Part shown: piece after piece, positions 52,593 through 61,686 of the stretch
How the letters are laid out: each line of letters starts with the position of its first letter
Position numbering within the stretch: position 1 is the first letter of the stretch
Program-made: the position numbers and the translations under genes
NCBI RefSeq assembly: GCF_022267315.1
Contig: NZ_JAIKLE010000023.1
Span: 1-64,000, forward strand
Reading direction: 5' to 3'
DNA: 64,000 bases
DNA from: Maribellus maritimus
GTDB lineage: Bacteria > Bacteroidota > Bacteroidia > Bacteroidales > Prolixibacteraceae
Notes under the pieces: generated by a model
What the model was told of the DNA's origin: nothing
The model's database searches: none
The model's input: only the letters and a program-made list of their open reading frames with translations

Positions 52593-53582
52593 TTATTTTT
52601 CACGTTTTAAATAAATTTGGTTCTTGTCAATTGTATATTCAAACGGTATAGAGGAAGCTCGCCTGAAAGTTTCTATAATTGTGTAAATATTAGAATCTAA
52701 AAAGAAAGCTCCTGTGAAGGTACATCCCTTTAAAGTGTTGTCTTCAAAAATAACTTTAATACCATATATGCGGTCGATCTTTTTAGCAAGACTGACGAAT
52801 GGCTCATTTTTAAATTCGTAAATCCCTTGTTGCCAATATTTGTAAAAGCTATCCGGGATCTTGTAGTTTTTTAAGCTCCCGGATGTTTTATCTAATACTA
52901 AACTATACGAAGGTTTTAACTGGTACGATTTATATTTATCGGAGCCGATCTCTTCAAACACATCAAGTTGCACTTTTCCAGTGATCAAGTCCACCTGAAC
53001 AATATTATCATCGGGATAGGCCAGGACAGAGAATTCAGTTCCCAGCACTTTTATCTGTTGCCCCCCGATATCAACAATAAATGGCTTCGATTCATCATGA
53101 GAAATGGTAAAATACGCCTCACCTTCCAGCTTCACGTTTCTTATTTTATCATTAAAAACTTCAGGATAAATCAGTCTTGAGCCATTGGTTAACCAGACTT
53201 TGCTGCCATCCGGTAAAACAATAGAACTCCGATTCCCCTTGGGAACAGATACCTCGTTCATGAATACTTCACCGGAATTTGGTATCGAATGTATCAGATA
53301 TCCCCCAATTAAAGCTAAAACGATTATGGCAACATACCTAATTAATTCCGGGACTTTAAATCCCGTCCCGGTTTTTTTCATTCGCTTTTTAACTAAAATA
53401 AAATCTTCATTTACATATTTACGATCTAATTCATTGCCCGTTCTCAATAAAGCCCAGAGATTTTTATAACGTATAAATTCCTTTCTATTTTCCTCCGACT
53501 TTTGAACCCAAGATAAAAACTCATTGGAATGCAGTGAAGATTTACTTTTTATAATATTTTTTATAATTTCTTCTTTCTTCAT
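52593..53582 (-). CDS. FecR family anti-sigma factor
   Basis: 329 residues. The cytoplasmic N-terminal part (1-85) has the WVQKSEENRKEFIRYKNLW stretch. A membrane helix follows (about 84-104, YVAIIVLALIGGYLI). The periplasmic FecR domain (about 120-220, GNRSSIVLPDGSKVWLTNGSRLIYPEVF) and a C-terminal STN-like/DUF4974 domain (about 250-329, FVSLAKKIDRIYGIKVIFED) complete it. It holds the sigma factor inactive until SusC's STN domain signals ligand. It is separated from the sigma gene by 117 bp and ends before a terminator. Confidence 0.93.
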   Translation of the reverse strand: MKKEEIIKNIIKSKSSLHSNEFLSWVQKSEENRKEFIRYKNLWALLRTGNELDRKYVNEDFILVKKRMKKTGTGFKVPELIRYVAIIVLALIGGYLIHSIPNSGEVFMNEVSVPKGNRSSIVLPDGSKVWLTNGSRLIYPEVFNDKIRNVKLEGEAYFTISHDESKPFIVDIGGQQIKVLGTEFSVLAYPDDNIVQVDLITGKVQLDVFEEIGSDKYKSYQLKPSYSLVLDKTSGSLKNYKIPDSFYKYWQQGIYEFKNEPFVSLAKKIDRIYGIKVIFEDNTLKGCTFTGAFFLDSNIYTIIETFRRASSIPFEYTIDKNQIYLKREK

Positions 53583-53699
53583 TTTTCCGTATCTATATAG
53601 TAAAACGCATCACATTACATACACCCTATCCCGGAACAAAAGATTTTTGTGTTTTTATAATGGCAGAATAGCGGTGTTAAAAAAACTGTTAAAAGCTAT

Positions 53700-54287
53700 C
53701 TACCTTACAACCAAAAGATACGCAACAAGAGGAAGAAAATCCTTTAGGGCAATCCTGAATATCTTTAGCGCTTTGGTTATTTGAGCTTCTACTGCCTTTT
53801 GCGAAATATTTAACTCTCCGGCAACTTCGTGATTCTTTTTGCCTTCAAAACGACTTAAAATAAATACTTTACGACAGCGAGGGGGTAAATCGGCAAGTGT
53901 TCTTTCAATTATCACTTCAATTTCCTGAAAAGCGATAGTTGAAGTGTCTAAATTTTCCAAAGCCGATATGTACAATTGTTTTTGAATCTTACGCTCAGAC
54001 TCCTCAATGAATTTCTTTTTAATCTTCTCATGTCTTAAACGTGAAATACAACTGTTTTTTACCGTAGTATATAAATAACTTTGCAACTGGGATTCACTTA
54101 TAACTGGAGGATTCTTTTCCCAAAAAGAAAGAAAAGCGTCCTGAACAAGGTTTCGTGCCACTTCAAACGAAACATATTCTTGTGCAAAACATACCAAACG
54201 AGGATAATATAAGTTAAAAATTACTTCAAAGGCGGCTTTTTGTTTTTGGTTTAATAAAGTTATTATCTCGCTTGACAAAGAATTCAT
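53700..54287 (-). CDS. ECF RNA polymerase sigma factor
   Basis: 195 residues. Sigma region 2 (about 15-85) includes YYPRLVCFAQEYVSFEVARNLVQDAFLSFWEK. Region 4 (about 125-180) has LADLPPRCRKVFILSRFEGKKNHEVAGELNISQKAVEAQI, with the helix-turn-helix at the end. It belongs to the FecI-like group found with SusCD loci in Bacteroidota. Its role is to turn on PUL1 when FecR releases it. It is the first gene of the locus on the minus strand. Confidence 0.95.
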   Translation of the reverse strand: MNSLSSEIITLLNQKQKAAFEVIFNLYYPRLVCFAQEYVSFEVARNLVQDAFLSFWEKNPPVISESQLQSYLYTTVKNSCISRLRHEKIKKKFIEESERKIQKQLYISALENLDTSTIAFQEIEVIIERTLADLPPRCRKVFILSRFEGKKNHEVAGELNISQKAVEAQITKALKIFRIALKDFLPLVAYLLVVR

Positions 54288-54837
54288 TTAGGTTCAGTTT
54301 TAAATGCAATTATAAACATTTTTAGACTCGCAGAAAGCCAATTCTTCCAAAAATAATACAAGTGCAAGATTTTCCGAATTCTTTTAAGCAATAAACGAGG
54401 TGCACTCTATACCCCTTCCCAAAAAAATAGTAATGTACGCAATGAAAGTTAAGATAAAAGCAGCAACTTAAGAAAAAGTATAATTTCTCGAAGGAATAAA
54501 AACGAATTCACTTTTCAACATTTATTTGATAATATAAAAAAAACTAAGCATAAGAAAAGACACCACAAACAAAAATCTTAGCATAAAAGACGGAACAAAG
54601 TTTTACCTGGTGTTTGATGAAAATCAACAAAGAAAAAATTTACAAAAAGGCAAATTCAGGAATAATAAAAAATTCACCAATCAGTCAAAAATGAAATAAA
54701 GCCCCGATGTTTATGTTTCTACTCTGCTCAGATAGAAAAATATAAATCAGAACGACAAAGAAACAGAATAAAAACAGTTTCAAAAAAAGTCAATGCCCGT
54801 TCGGAATAGAGGTGCCGTCCTGAATTAACTCAAGGTT
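54288..54837. other. Intergenic region between the two PULs, AT-rich
   Basis: About 550 bp of very AT-rich sequence upstream of the sigma gene. I see no gene that I can support. It is followed directly by the second copy of the dispersed repeat. The sigma gene's promoter should lie in the first 150 bp, but no clear TTTG/TAnnTTTG pair stands out. Confidence 0.45.
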
Positions 54838-54913
54838 ATATTTGAAAAAAGGGTTCAGCTATAAAAGCTAAACCCCCGGCATTTTTTAATTCTACACTTT
54901 GTGAAACAGTGTC
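54838..54913 (+). repeat. Dispersed repeat copy 2 (likely insertion-sequence end)
   Basis: A 76-bp direct copy of 18-94 with few changes. The stem is better paired here: GGGTT/AACCC and AGCT/AGCT, with a T-run after it. This means base changes kept the hairpin. It ends at the same GTGTC position. It separates PUL1 from PUL2. No transposase is visible to its left. Confidence 0.5.
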
Positions 54914-54972
54914 TAAATTTATTTCTGCAACAAAAAAAAGTATTTCTCTTCCCGGCCATTTTATCTTAATAT

Positions 54973-55896
54973 TCAATTTTCGATTTCCTCCAGAATCTCT
55001 TTTACTATTCCCCGTTCAGGTTCTTTAAAACGACGAAATGGTTCAGCCATAAAATCGTTGCAAATCCCCATTACGGATAAAGCACATTTAAGGCCTTTCA
55101 GATAACTTGATCCATATTGGCCTACATTATATAAAGAGGTACTTATTCTCAATATTTTCTCACGAAGTTTCTCTATCTGGTCAAAATCCCGTTTTATCGA
55201 AGCTTCATATAAATCAACATAAAGACGGGGAAAAAGATTTGCTCCGCCATTTACTCCGCCATGGCCTCCCATTAATATAAATTCAGATAAAAGTTCTTCG
55301 GGGCCAATCATAAATGTAAAATCAGGATGGCCCTCTTTCATTAAATACCGGATCTGGTTAAAATAAGATAAATTACCTGAACTATCCTTCATTCCTATTA
55401 TTCCCGGTATGTCAGCTGCTGCCTTTACGGTATCAGGCGCAAACATAACTTTCGTATGAGCGGGCATATTGTAGATAAACAATGGTAAAGGTATTTTCTT
55501 CATAATTCTTTCCAGGTATTCAAGTAACTCCGGTTGCCCGGATGAAAAATAATACGGAGGCGTTAAAACAACAGCATCAACCCCTTTTTCCTCAGCAAAT
55601 TGCGCCAGTTTTACACTCTCTACAAAAGCTGAATCTGAAACACCTGCAAGAACAGGAACACGTTTATTTACAAAGCAACAAGTCTTTTGAATTAACTCTC
55701 GCCTTAATTTATACCCCAAGCTTGCAAATTCACCGGTAGTACCTAAAATAAAAATACCATGTACACCACCAGAAATTACATGCTCAATTAATTGTTCCAA
55801 ACCCTCAACATCGAGAGTTTCGTTATTAATTAGTGGGGTTACTAATGGGGGGATAATTCCTTTCAAAGGAAGAGGAAGAGTTGTAGTATTCTTCAT
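54973..55896 (-). CDS. DHDPS/NAL-family lyase
   Basis: About 307 residues from ATG 55896 (MKNTTTLPLPLKGIIPP). The frame continues to 55959 but without a plausible leader. The (beta/alpha)8 class I aldolase has the pyruvate carboxylate loop GTTGE (52-56), Tyr142 in FIYNMPA and the Schiff-base Lys170 in GIIGMKDSSG. The family includes dihydrodipicolinate synthase, N-acetylneuraminate lyase and 2-keto-3-deoxy-sugar acid aldolases. In this locus a sugar-acid aldolase is likely, as housekeeping DHDPS would not sit with a symporter and sulfatase. Confidence 0.9.
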   Translation of the reverse strand: MKNTTTLPLPLKGIIPPLVTPLINNETLDVEGLEQLIEHVISGGVHGIFILGTTGEFASLGYKLRRELIQKTCCFVNKRVPVLAGVSDSAFVESVKLAQFAEEKGVDAVVLTPPYYFSSGQPELLEYLERIMKKIPLPLFIYNMPAHTKVMFAPDTVKAAADIPGIIGMKDSSGNLSYFNQIRYLMKEGHPDFTFMIGPEELLSEFILMGGHGGVNGGANLFPRLYVDLYEASIKRDFDQIEKLREKILRISTSLYNVGQYGSSYLKGLKCALSVMGICNDFMAEPFRRFKEPERGIVKEILEEIEN

Positions 55897-55930
55897 TTTA
55901 ATAATTTTATATTTTTTCTTTCTGTAAGAT

Positions 55931-57508
55931 TTAATACATCTTACGTCTGGTTTTAACATGACTTATTAATATTCCTACTGTAAACATACTTATCGTGGCG
56001 ATAACAACACTCATATATGTGTGGAAGGGGCTTTTTAGGAAATCCGGCAAAAAAGATACTTTTGAGGAGAATCCAATCCATGCAATAACAATGATTCCAA
56101 AAAATACTGATATTGCTGCACCCTGTCCATCTACTTTTTTGGATACAAATCCTAAAAGGAAAAGTCCTAACATTGCTCCCGCCACTATACTGCTAAGCTC
56201 CCACCAAACAGCTAAAATGCTTTCAGAACCAATCATAAGTAACGCGGCTATGGAACCTAATATGCCCCAAATAAACGTAGCTATGCGCAAGAAATACATT
56301 AATTCCTTTTCACTTATATTGCCTCGGATTTTTTTATAAATATCACTATATAATACCGTTGCCGAACTGTTTAGACAAGTGCTAATTGTGCTCATAGCAG
56401 CTGCCATTATTGCTGCAATTATTAATCCGGCAACCCCGCCGGGTAACTTTTTAGACATAAAATGGGGTAAAGCGTGATCGGCGATATCTGTAATTTTTAA
56501 TGTTGATTCCTTTTTTTGAACCCTCATTAAATAGTCTTCGGGGCTTAAATCCGATGTTTCCCTATTTACAATTGCCATGGCTGTTTTTGCTTTTAAGTCT
56601 TTCTCTAAACCAGGAGATGTTTGATAGAGTGAGAAGAGAATAGACCCTATAAAGAAGAAAAGTAATGAAATAGGTACATAAAGCAAAGAACCAAAATATA
56701 ATGAATTTTTTGCTTCTTTATTTGATTTCGCTGCGTGATAACGCTGTACGTAATTCTGATCAAATCCAAATGCTTTTAGATTCATAAATAACCCGTACAA
56801 AAAAACAACCCAAAAAGTTGATTTTGAAAATGATAATTTAAATGAACCTAATGAGAATTTGCTATTTTCATTGGCAACGGCAAGTAATTCAGGGGGACTT
56901 ATCTGGGCCTCATAGAAAATATAAATTATTATAATGATTGTGCCAGATACTAACACAAATGATTGAACTACATCAGTCCAGATAACTGCTTTCATGCCAC
57001 CTAACATAGTATAAAGTGTAATAGAAATACCCGAAATAATTATTATATATGACATTTCCCAACCTGCGAGACCATGCAAGGCCAGAGCCATTCCGTAAGT
57101 TATTGTAGCAATACGGGCAAGTTGCAATAACAAATAGCAGCTTACACTATATATTCTTGCCCAGGATCCAAAACGTTTTTCGATATGATGATAGGCAGAT
57201 ATTTCACCGCTTTTTCGATAGAAAGGAATGAAGTATTTAACTCCTATCCAGGCTGCCAAAGGAATCACAAGGCTAAATGTAAAATAATTCCAGTTCGTTC
57301 CAAAGGCCCTTCCAACAACTCCTATAAAAGTATTACTACTTAGATATGTGCCAAAAAAAGAAAGCCCAACCGCCCATCCGGGTATTGAACTTCCGGCAAT
57401 CATAAAATCTTCACCGGTTTTATTGTATCTAACAAACCAGCTTCCAAAAATGATTATTCCAACCAAGTATATAAAAATAACTATTAGGTCTAATAAAGGT
57501 AAATCCAT
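55931..57508 (-). CDS. Sodium/solute symporter (SSS family)
   Basis: 525 residues and about fourteen membrane segments. Typical SSS stretches are AVGLSFFGTYLSSNTFIGVVGRAFGTNW (about 46-73), GGMKAVIWTDVVQSFVLVSGTI (about 170-191, the family signature) and AAAMSTISTCLNSSATVLYSDIYKKI (about 366-391). It brings a sugar, sialic acid or acid anion into the cytoplasm with sodium. It begins 35 bp after the FAD oxidoreductase gene and precedes the lyase. This suggests it imports the monomer released by the PUL2 enzymes. Confidence 0.93.
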   Translation of the reverse strand: MDLPLLDLIVIFIYLVGIIIFGSWFVRYNKTGEDFMIAGSSIPGWAVGLSFFGTYLSSNTFIGVVGRAFGTNWNYFTFSLVIPLAAWIGVKYFIPFYRKSGEISAYHHIEKRFGSWARIYSVSCYLLLQLARIATITYGMALALHGLAGWEMSYIIIISGISITLYTMLGGMKAVIWTDVVQSFVLVSGTIIIIIYIFYEAQISPPELLAVANENSKFSLGSFKLSFSKSTFWVVFLYGLFMNLKAFGFDQNYVQRYHAAKSNKEAKNSLYFGSLLYVPISLLFFFIGSILFSLYQTSPGLEKDLKAKTAMAIVNRETSDLSPEDYLMRVQKKESTLKITDIADHALPHFMSKKLPGGVAGLIIAAIMAAAMSTISTCLNSSATVLYSDIYKKIRGNISEKELMYFLRIATFIWGILGSIAALLMIGSESILAVWWELSSIVAGAMLGLFLLGFVSKKVDGQGAAISVFFGIIVIAWIGFSSKVSFLPDFLKSPFHTYMSVVIATISMFTVGILISHVKTRRKMY

Positions 57509-57543
57509 AAATACGATTTAAAAGATTTATATTTGGGTTAGCA

Positions 57544-58905
57544 TTAATTTTTTGTCCAGGGTATGCCAAAATCAGGTTTCTCAGACATATATGGAATTTG
57601 ATTGCGCACCCATTCCCCCGAAATTTGTGCAACGTCTTTCTGTTGTATGCTGGCTTCGGCAGCAGCTATTCCCGCTGCTTCCCCTATTCCGTGCATAGTT
57701 GCCATTACCCGGATAGCCGCAGAGGATTCGTGCGTAGCAGATAGTGCCCTACATGCGACAACCAGATTTGAACATTTTTTTGGAAGTAAACTTCGAAAAG
57801 GTATTTCATAATAATCACCTTCAGGAGGAGCAAAACCGGACTTAACTTCTCCTAGCTTTCCCGGAATTTGTTGAACATCTTTAGCTCCCTTGGGATTATG
57901 TATATCAATAAAATATCTGGACCTCGCAATGCCATCCTTAAATTTGGCTGCATTAACTATATCGTCCTGATTAATTGTATAATAACCTTCGATATGCCTG
58001 GTTTCCCGAACTCCAACCTGCGTGGCAACTTTTTCAACATAAGCATTTTTAAACCAGGATATATTTTTAATCAGCCAATTACCAATAAGAAAAGCTTGTC
58101 TCCTTCCTTCTATTTCTGCATGAGTTAGATCATCAGGTAATAATCCTGAAACCTCGTTGATTCTGGTCATATTAAAATGAAGAATTCCTGGTCTTGGATA
58201 ATCATAAAAGTGAATAAAATTTCGATAAGGATAGTGCAATTTTCCTGAGGCAAGGTCCCGCTGAAAATAGGGTTCCACTAAAGCTCTGGCAGAGCGTAAT
58301 TTTCCTGTGGCAATTATGTCCTTTTTATCTACATTACCCATTCTAAAACTTACTGTCATTGCCTGTGTCAGCCCATCTTCATTGCGGCCAACTTTGAATG
58401 GAAGGTTGGCTAGGGAGGCCAGGTCTCCATCCCCGGTACAATCAATAAAATTTTTAGCATAAAACATTTCGCTTCCCCCTTTTGAAAAAACTTCAACAGA
58501 TAAAATATGTTCCCCTTCTTTCTCAATGGATTTAATATAAGAATGAAATCGAACTTTAACGCCGGCTTCAATAAGCATTGAATCGTAAACGTATTTTAAG
58601 AGCTCTTCGTCGAACGCCGATGCACTTAAATCAGAACCAAAACCACCAAGCTCGAATAATTTAGTTGCAACTTCCTTAAAGATACCCCCAATTATTGAAC
58701 CTTCTTTTTTTGTTTCCGGATCAGTATATTCGTGTCCCGACCATGGATTTACCAAAGCTGCAGTAGACATACCACCACAAAATCCATAACGCTCAATTAA
58801 CAATGTTTTGGCCCCATGTCGCGAGGCTGATAGAGCAGCGGCCACCCCTGACGGGCCTCCTCCGCAAACTACTACATCAAAAGAATTATCAGAATTATCT
58901 ATCAT
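57544..58905 (-). CDS. Cytoplasmic FAD-dependent oxidoreductase (PF12831-like)
   Basis: A 453-residue flavoprotein without a signal peptide. The dinucleotide motif is DVVVCGGGPSGVAAALSASRHG with GGGPSG at 15-20, then LLIERYGFCGGMSTAALVNPWSG. A second FAD contact is NFIDCTGDGDLASLANLPF, and the end is GIGEAAGIAAAEAS. It is related to the FAD domain of the exported enzyme at 45079-47370 but lacks the propeller. It probably oxidises the imported sugar or a derivative. The electron acceptor is unknown. It lies between sulfatase and symporter. Confidence 0.88.
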   Translation of the reverse strand: MIDNSDNSFDVVVCGGGPSGVAAALSASRHGAKTLLIERYGFCGGMSTAALVNPWSGHEYTDPETKKEGSIIGGIFKEVATKLFELGGFGSDLSASAFDEELLKYVYDSMLIEAGVKVRFHSYIKSIEKEGEHILSVEVFSKGGSEMFYAKNFIDCTGDGDLASLANLPFKVGRNEDGLTQAMTVSFRMGNVDKKDIIATGKLRSARALVEPYFQRDLASGKLHYPYRNFIHFYDYPRPGILHFNMTRINEVSGLLPDDLTHAEIEGRRQAFLIGNWLIKNISWFKNAYVEKVATQVGVRETRHIEGYYTINQDDIVNAAKFKDGIARSRYFIDIHNPKGAKDVQQIPGKLGEVKSGFAPPEGDYYEIPFRSLLPKKCSNLVVACRALSATHESSAAIRVMATMHGIGEAAGIAAAEASIQQKDVAQISGEWVRNQIPYMSEKPDFGIPWTKN

Positions 58906-58985
58906 AATTATCAGTCTTAAAAAACTATTTGAATTTATACTTTAGCAACTATGTAATTTTTGCAAATTGTTGAATTTGTGTTTAA

Positions 58986-60371
58986 CTAATTATTATTTAC
59001 ATTTTTCTCCCAAATCTCTAACTCCGATTTTAATTGATATACTTTTTCAGGGAACAGGGAAGCTATGTCATCTGCTTCCCTAATATCTTCTCGTAAATTG
59101 TACAACTCAGGTTTATCTGCCTGGTCACCTATTACAAGTTTCCAGTCGCCAAATCGAACAGCCTTTTGATTTGGGGTTCGCCAAAATAGTAATCTGGGCT
59201 TTAGCAATTTGTTTCCCAGTAACAATGGCAGGATGCTAATTCCATCAACTAAATTAGGAGAGTCTTTCGTTGAGAATGATATGTTCAGTAAATCAAGTAC
59301 TGTTGGCAATATATCCATGCTCATAACAGTTTTATTTGAAACCGACATGGAAGAAATTTTTCCGGGCCACCAAGCAATTGCTGGTACACGGTGCCCTCCT
59401 TCCCATAAATTACCTTTTTGTCCTCGAAGAATGCCGTTTGAGCCAACATGGGGCCATTCTTCGCCATAATTGATGTATTGACCGTTGTCTGACATAAAAA
59501 AAACCAATGTATGGTCGTCGAGATTAAATTCATGCAGAGCGCTGATGATCTCACCTACACTTTCATCTAATTCTTCAATCATTTCGGCCAATACAAATGG
59601 AATGGTATTAGGAAGATGTGGCCCGAGTTTGTTATTGAGCCCCATGTTTGCGAGAGTGTAGTGATTACCCTCCTGTCTTTTCCATAAACTATCATCCTTT
59701 GAATCCTGCCATGGGAAATGAACAGCAAGATGAGAAACATATAAAAAAAACGGCTTGTTTTTACTTTCTTTTATAAACTGAACAGAATATTTTGTAATAA
59801 GTTGGGTCACATAACCTTCCTCATCGAGTAAAGTTTCATTATACCACCAATCCTTTCTTCCGTAACGATCTATTTTTGAAAAATAATCTAAATCACCACC
59901 GTAATAACCAATAAATCTTTCAAATCCAAATTTTGTTGGGCTTCCCTTTTGTGGACGTCCCAAATGCCATTTGCCAATTATTCCCGTAAAATATCCCTCT
60001 TTATGTAAATATTCTGCAATTGTAATCTCATTTTGGTTTTGAGGTAAATCCAGTACATTACTTTGCGGAGTTTCTACTCCCAATCTTTGCGGATAGCGTC
60101 CCGTAAGCAATGATGCTCTGGTAGGAGAACAAGTAGGACCATTGGTATGAAAATCAGTAAACAACATTCCTTCTTGAGCCAAGCTATTTATATGAGGTGT
60201 TTTGGACTTCCCTCCGTATTGTCCACTCAGATCCCCATATCCTAGATCATCTGCCATAATTATAATAATATTTGGCCGTTGGGTTGGAGAGACTGTGGTT
60301 GCATTAGAAAGGAGGCTACATATCTCAAAAAGCAGCCACAATATTCCTGTAAAATTTTTTAGAAATATCAT
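58986..60371 (-). CDS. Exported sulfatase (Cys-formylglycine)
   Basis: 461 residues with a signal peptide (about 1-25) and no lipobox, so periplasmic. The catalytic motif CSPTR has Cys81, and the metal site begins with Asp41-Asp42 in MADDLGYGD. Further marks are GKWHLGRPQKGSPTKFGFERFIGYYGG, MSDNGQYINYGEEWPHVGSNG and KGNLWEGGHRVPAIAWWPG. It hydrolyses sulfate esters on sugars of the PUL2 glycan. It differs clearly from the PUL1 sulfatase in length and substrate loops. Activity requires an anaerobic sulfatase-maturating enzyme that is not in the window. Confidence 0.94.
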   Translation of the reverse strand: MIFLKNFTGILWLLFEICSLLSNATTVSPTQRPNIIIIMADDLGYGDLSGQYGGKSKTPHINSLAQEGMLFTDFHTNGPTCSPTRASLLTGRYPQRLGVETPQSNVLDLPQNQNEITIAEYLHKEGYFTGIIGKWHLGRPQKGSPTKFGFERFIGYYGGDLDYFSKIDRYGRKDWWYNETLLDEEGYVTQLITKYSVQFIKESKNKPFFLYVSHLAVHFPWQDSKDDSLWKRQEGNHYTLANMGLNNKLGPHLPNTIPFVLAEMIEELDESVGEIISALHEFNLDDHTLVFFMSDNGQYINYGEEWPHVGSNGILRGQKGNLWEGGHRVPAIAWWPGKISSMSVSNKTVMSMDILPTVLDLLNISFSTKDSPNLVDGISILPLLLGNKLLKPRLLFWRTPNQKAVRFGDWKLVIGDQADKPELYNLREDIREADDIASLFPEKVYQLKSELEIWEKNVNNN

Positions 60372-60396
60372 TTAATGAATAGATCAAAGGATAATT

Positions 60397-61587
60397 TTAT
60401 TTTTGGACCGGATCAAAAATACTGGTAGCTATATAACGATACTTATTACCAAGATCAGCGTTATTATAATAATATACTGCCACTATTTTGCCATCAGGAA
60501 GTTCAACTGATCTTGGATAACCAATGTCCCATATTGCACCGTCATTCCCTCTTAAAAGAGAAGGGCTGTCCCAGGTTAACCCATTGTCAGAACTGAATGT
60601 GACGTACATTCCAATCCCTTCAGGCATAGTTTCACTTCTGCGAATTCCATAAACTAAACATAATTGACCGTCTTTGAGCTTTAATAATGCGGGAGGATTA
60701 CCGTTTGAATCAACAATTACCGGATCATCTAATTGTTTCCATGAATATCCGTTGTCCTCAGATAAATAACTCACCATTCTTGGGGGATTTGTTCTTCTTA
60801 TAACAGATAATAACCGAGAGGAATCCAAACGAATAGAAGAAGGCATAATTGAATTGATTTTTTCAGGACCTATCCATGAAAGAAAGTTCCAGGTCAGCCC
60901 TCCATCAGTTGTTCTTACGCAGGCAATTTGTCTCCAGTTTTCGGTAGATTCGTAAAATCCCACTGTTAAAAATGCTGTTAATTCATGTTTCCCATCAACA
61001 ATATAGTCAGTACGGGTAACAATGCCTGCAGGATTATTTCCGGGAAAATGAACTTCAAGGTTATAGGCTCCATTCCAGGATTTTCCCCGATCATAAGAAT
61101 AATAGAATGAAGATGGGCCTCTAAGCATATCAACCATTCGAAAAGTTAAAGCAAAATCAGGATGTGTAAAATCAATGCTTTCAGTAAGAGCTGTTGCAGG
61201 TTTAGATTTATCTCCAATATTATGCTCTACGGTCGCCTCTGTAATTCCGTGTTCATAAGCATCCTCAACCTTCCAGGAAAGACCACCGTCAAGACTTCGA
61301 GCAAATTTTGCCATAGCTGTTTTTTGGTTAAAAGTATGACCGCCTGTTTTATCCTCATGGTCTGCTTCTGTAAATCCAACTAATATTTCTTCACCCCAAT
61401 TCCAAATTCCCCAATTGGCTGGCCAACCACCATACTTGCCGATTTCGTAAAAAACTTTAATATGCTGGACTTTATTTTTAGATGTTTTATCATTATTTTC
61501 TGATTTACAGGAGTACGCGAATGAGATAAAGAAATACGCGATTAATATTTTTAATATTCCTGATTGATTTATAAAATGAATTTTCAT
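60397..61587 (-). CDS. Asp-box sialidase-fold lipoprotein
   Basis: 396 residues, lipoprotein signal ending FISFAYSC (Cys27). Five Asp boxes (SxDxGxTW type) are visible: SLDGGLSW, SYDRGKSW, TTDGGLTW, SEDNGYSW and SSDNGLTW, giving a six-bladed propeller of the sialidase superfamily. The FRIP motif of GH33 near the N-terminus is absent, so a true exo-alpha-sialidase is doubtful. It may act on another acidic or deoxy-sugar linkage. It is cell-surface or periplasmic and lies between SusD and the sulfatase in PUL2. Confidence 0.8.
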   Translation of the reverse strand: MKIHFINQSGILKILIAYFFISFAYSCKSENNDKTSKNKVQHIKVFYEIGKYGGWPANWGIWNWGEEILVGFTEADHEDKTGGHTFNQKTAMAKFARSLDGGLSWKVEDAYEHGITEATVEHNIGDKSKPATALTESIDFTHPDFALTFRMVDMLRGPSSFYYSYDRGKSWNGAYNLEVHFPGNNPAGIVTRTDYIVDGKHELTAFLTVGFYESTENWRQIACVRTTDGGLTWNFLSWIGPEKINSIMPSSIRLDSSRLLSVIRRTNPPRMVSYLSEDNGYSWKQLDDPVIVDSNGNPPALLKLKDGQLCLVYGIRRSETMPEGIGMYVTFSSDNGLTWDSPSLLRGNDGAIWDIGYPRSVELPDGKIVAVYYYNNADLGNKYRYIATSIFDPVQK

Positions 61588-61686
61588 ATTTTAATAATTA
61601 TAATTTTAAACATAATAATGCCAAATAAAGTATTTGGGGAAAGGAATTCAAATAAATATGAATTCCCTTGTAAATATCAAAACGGG

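Noticed and set aside
54450-54699. A possible transposase or integrase remnant left of the second repeat copy
   Set aside because: On checking frames, the longest continuous stretch is only about 50 codons without ATG and shows no known motif.
60397-61587. Naming the Asp-box protein as a GH33 exo-alpha-sialidase
   Set aside because: The FRIP motif with the catalytic-site Arg near the N-terminus is not present. Only the fold is supported.
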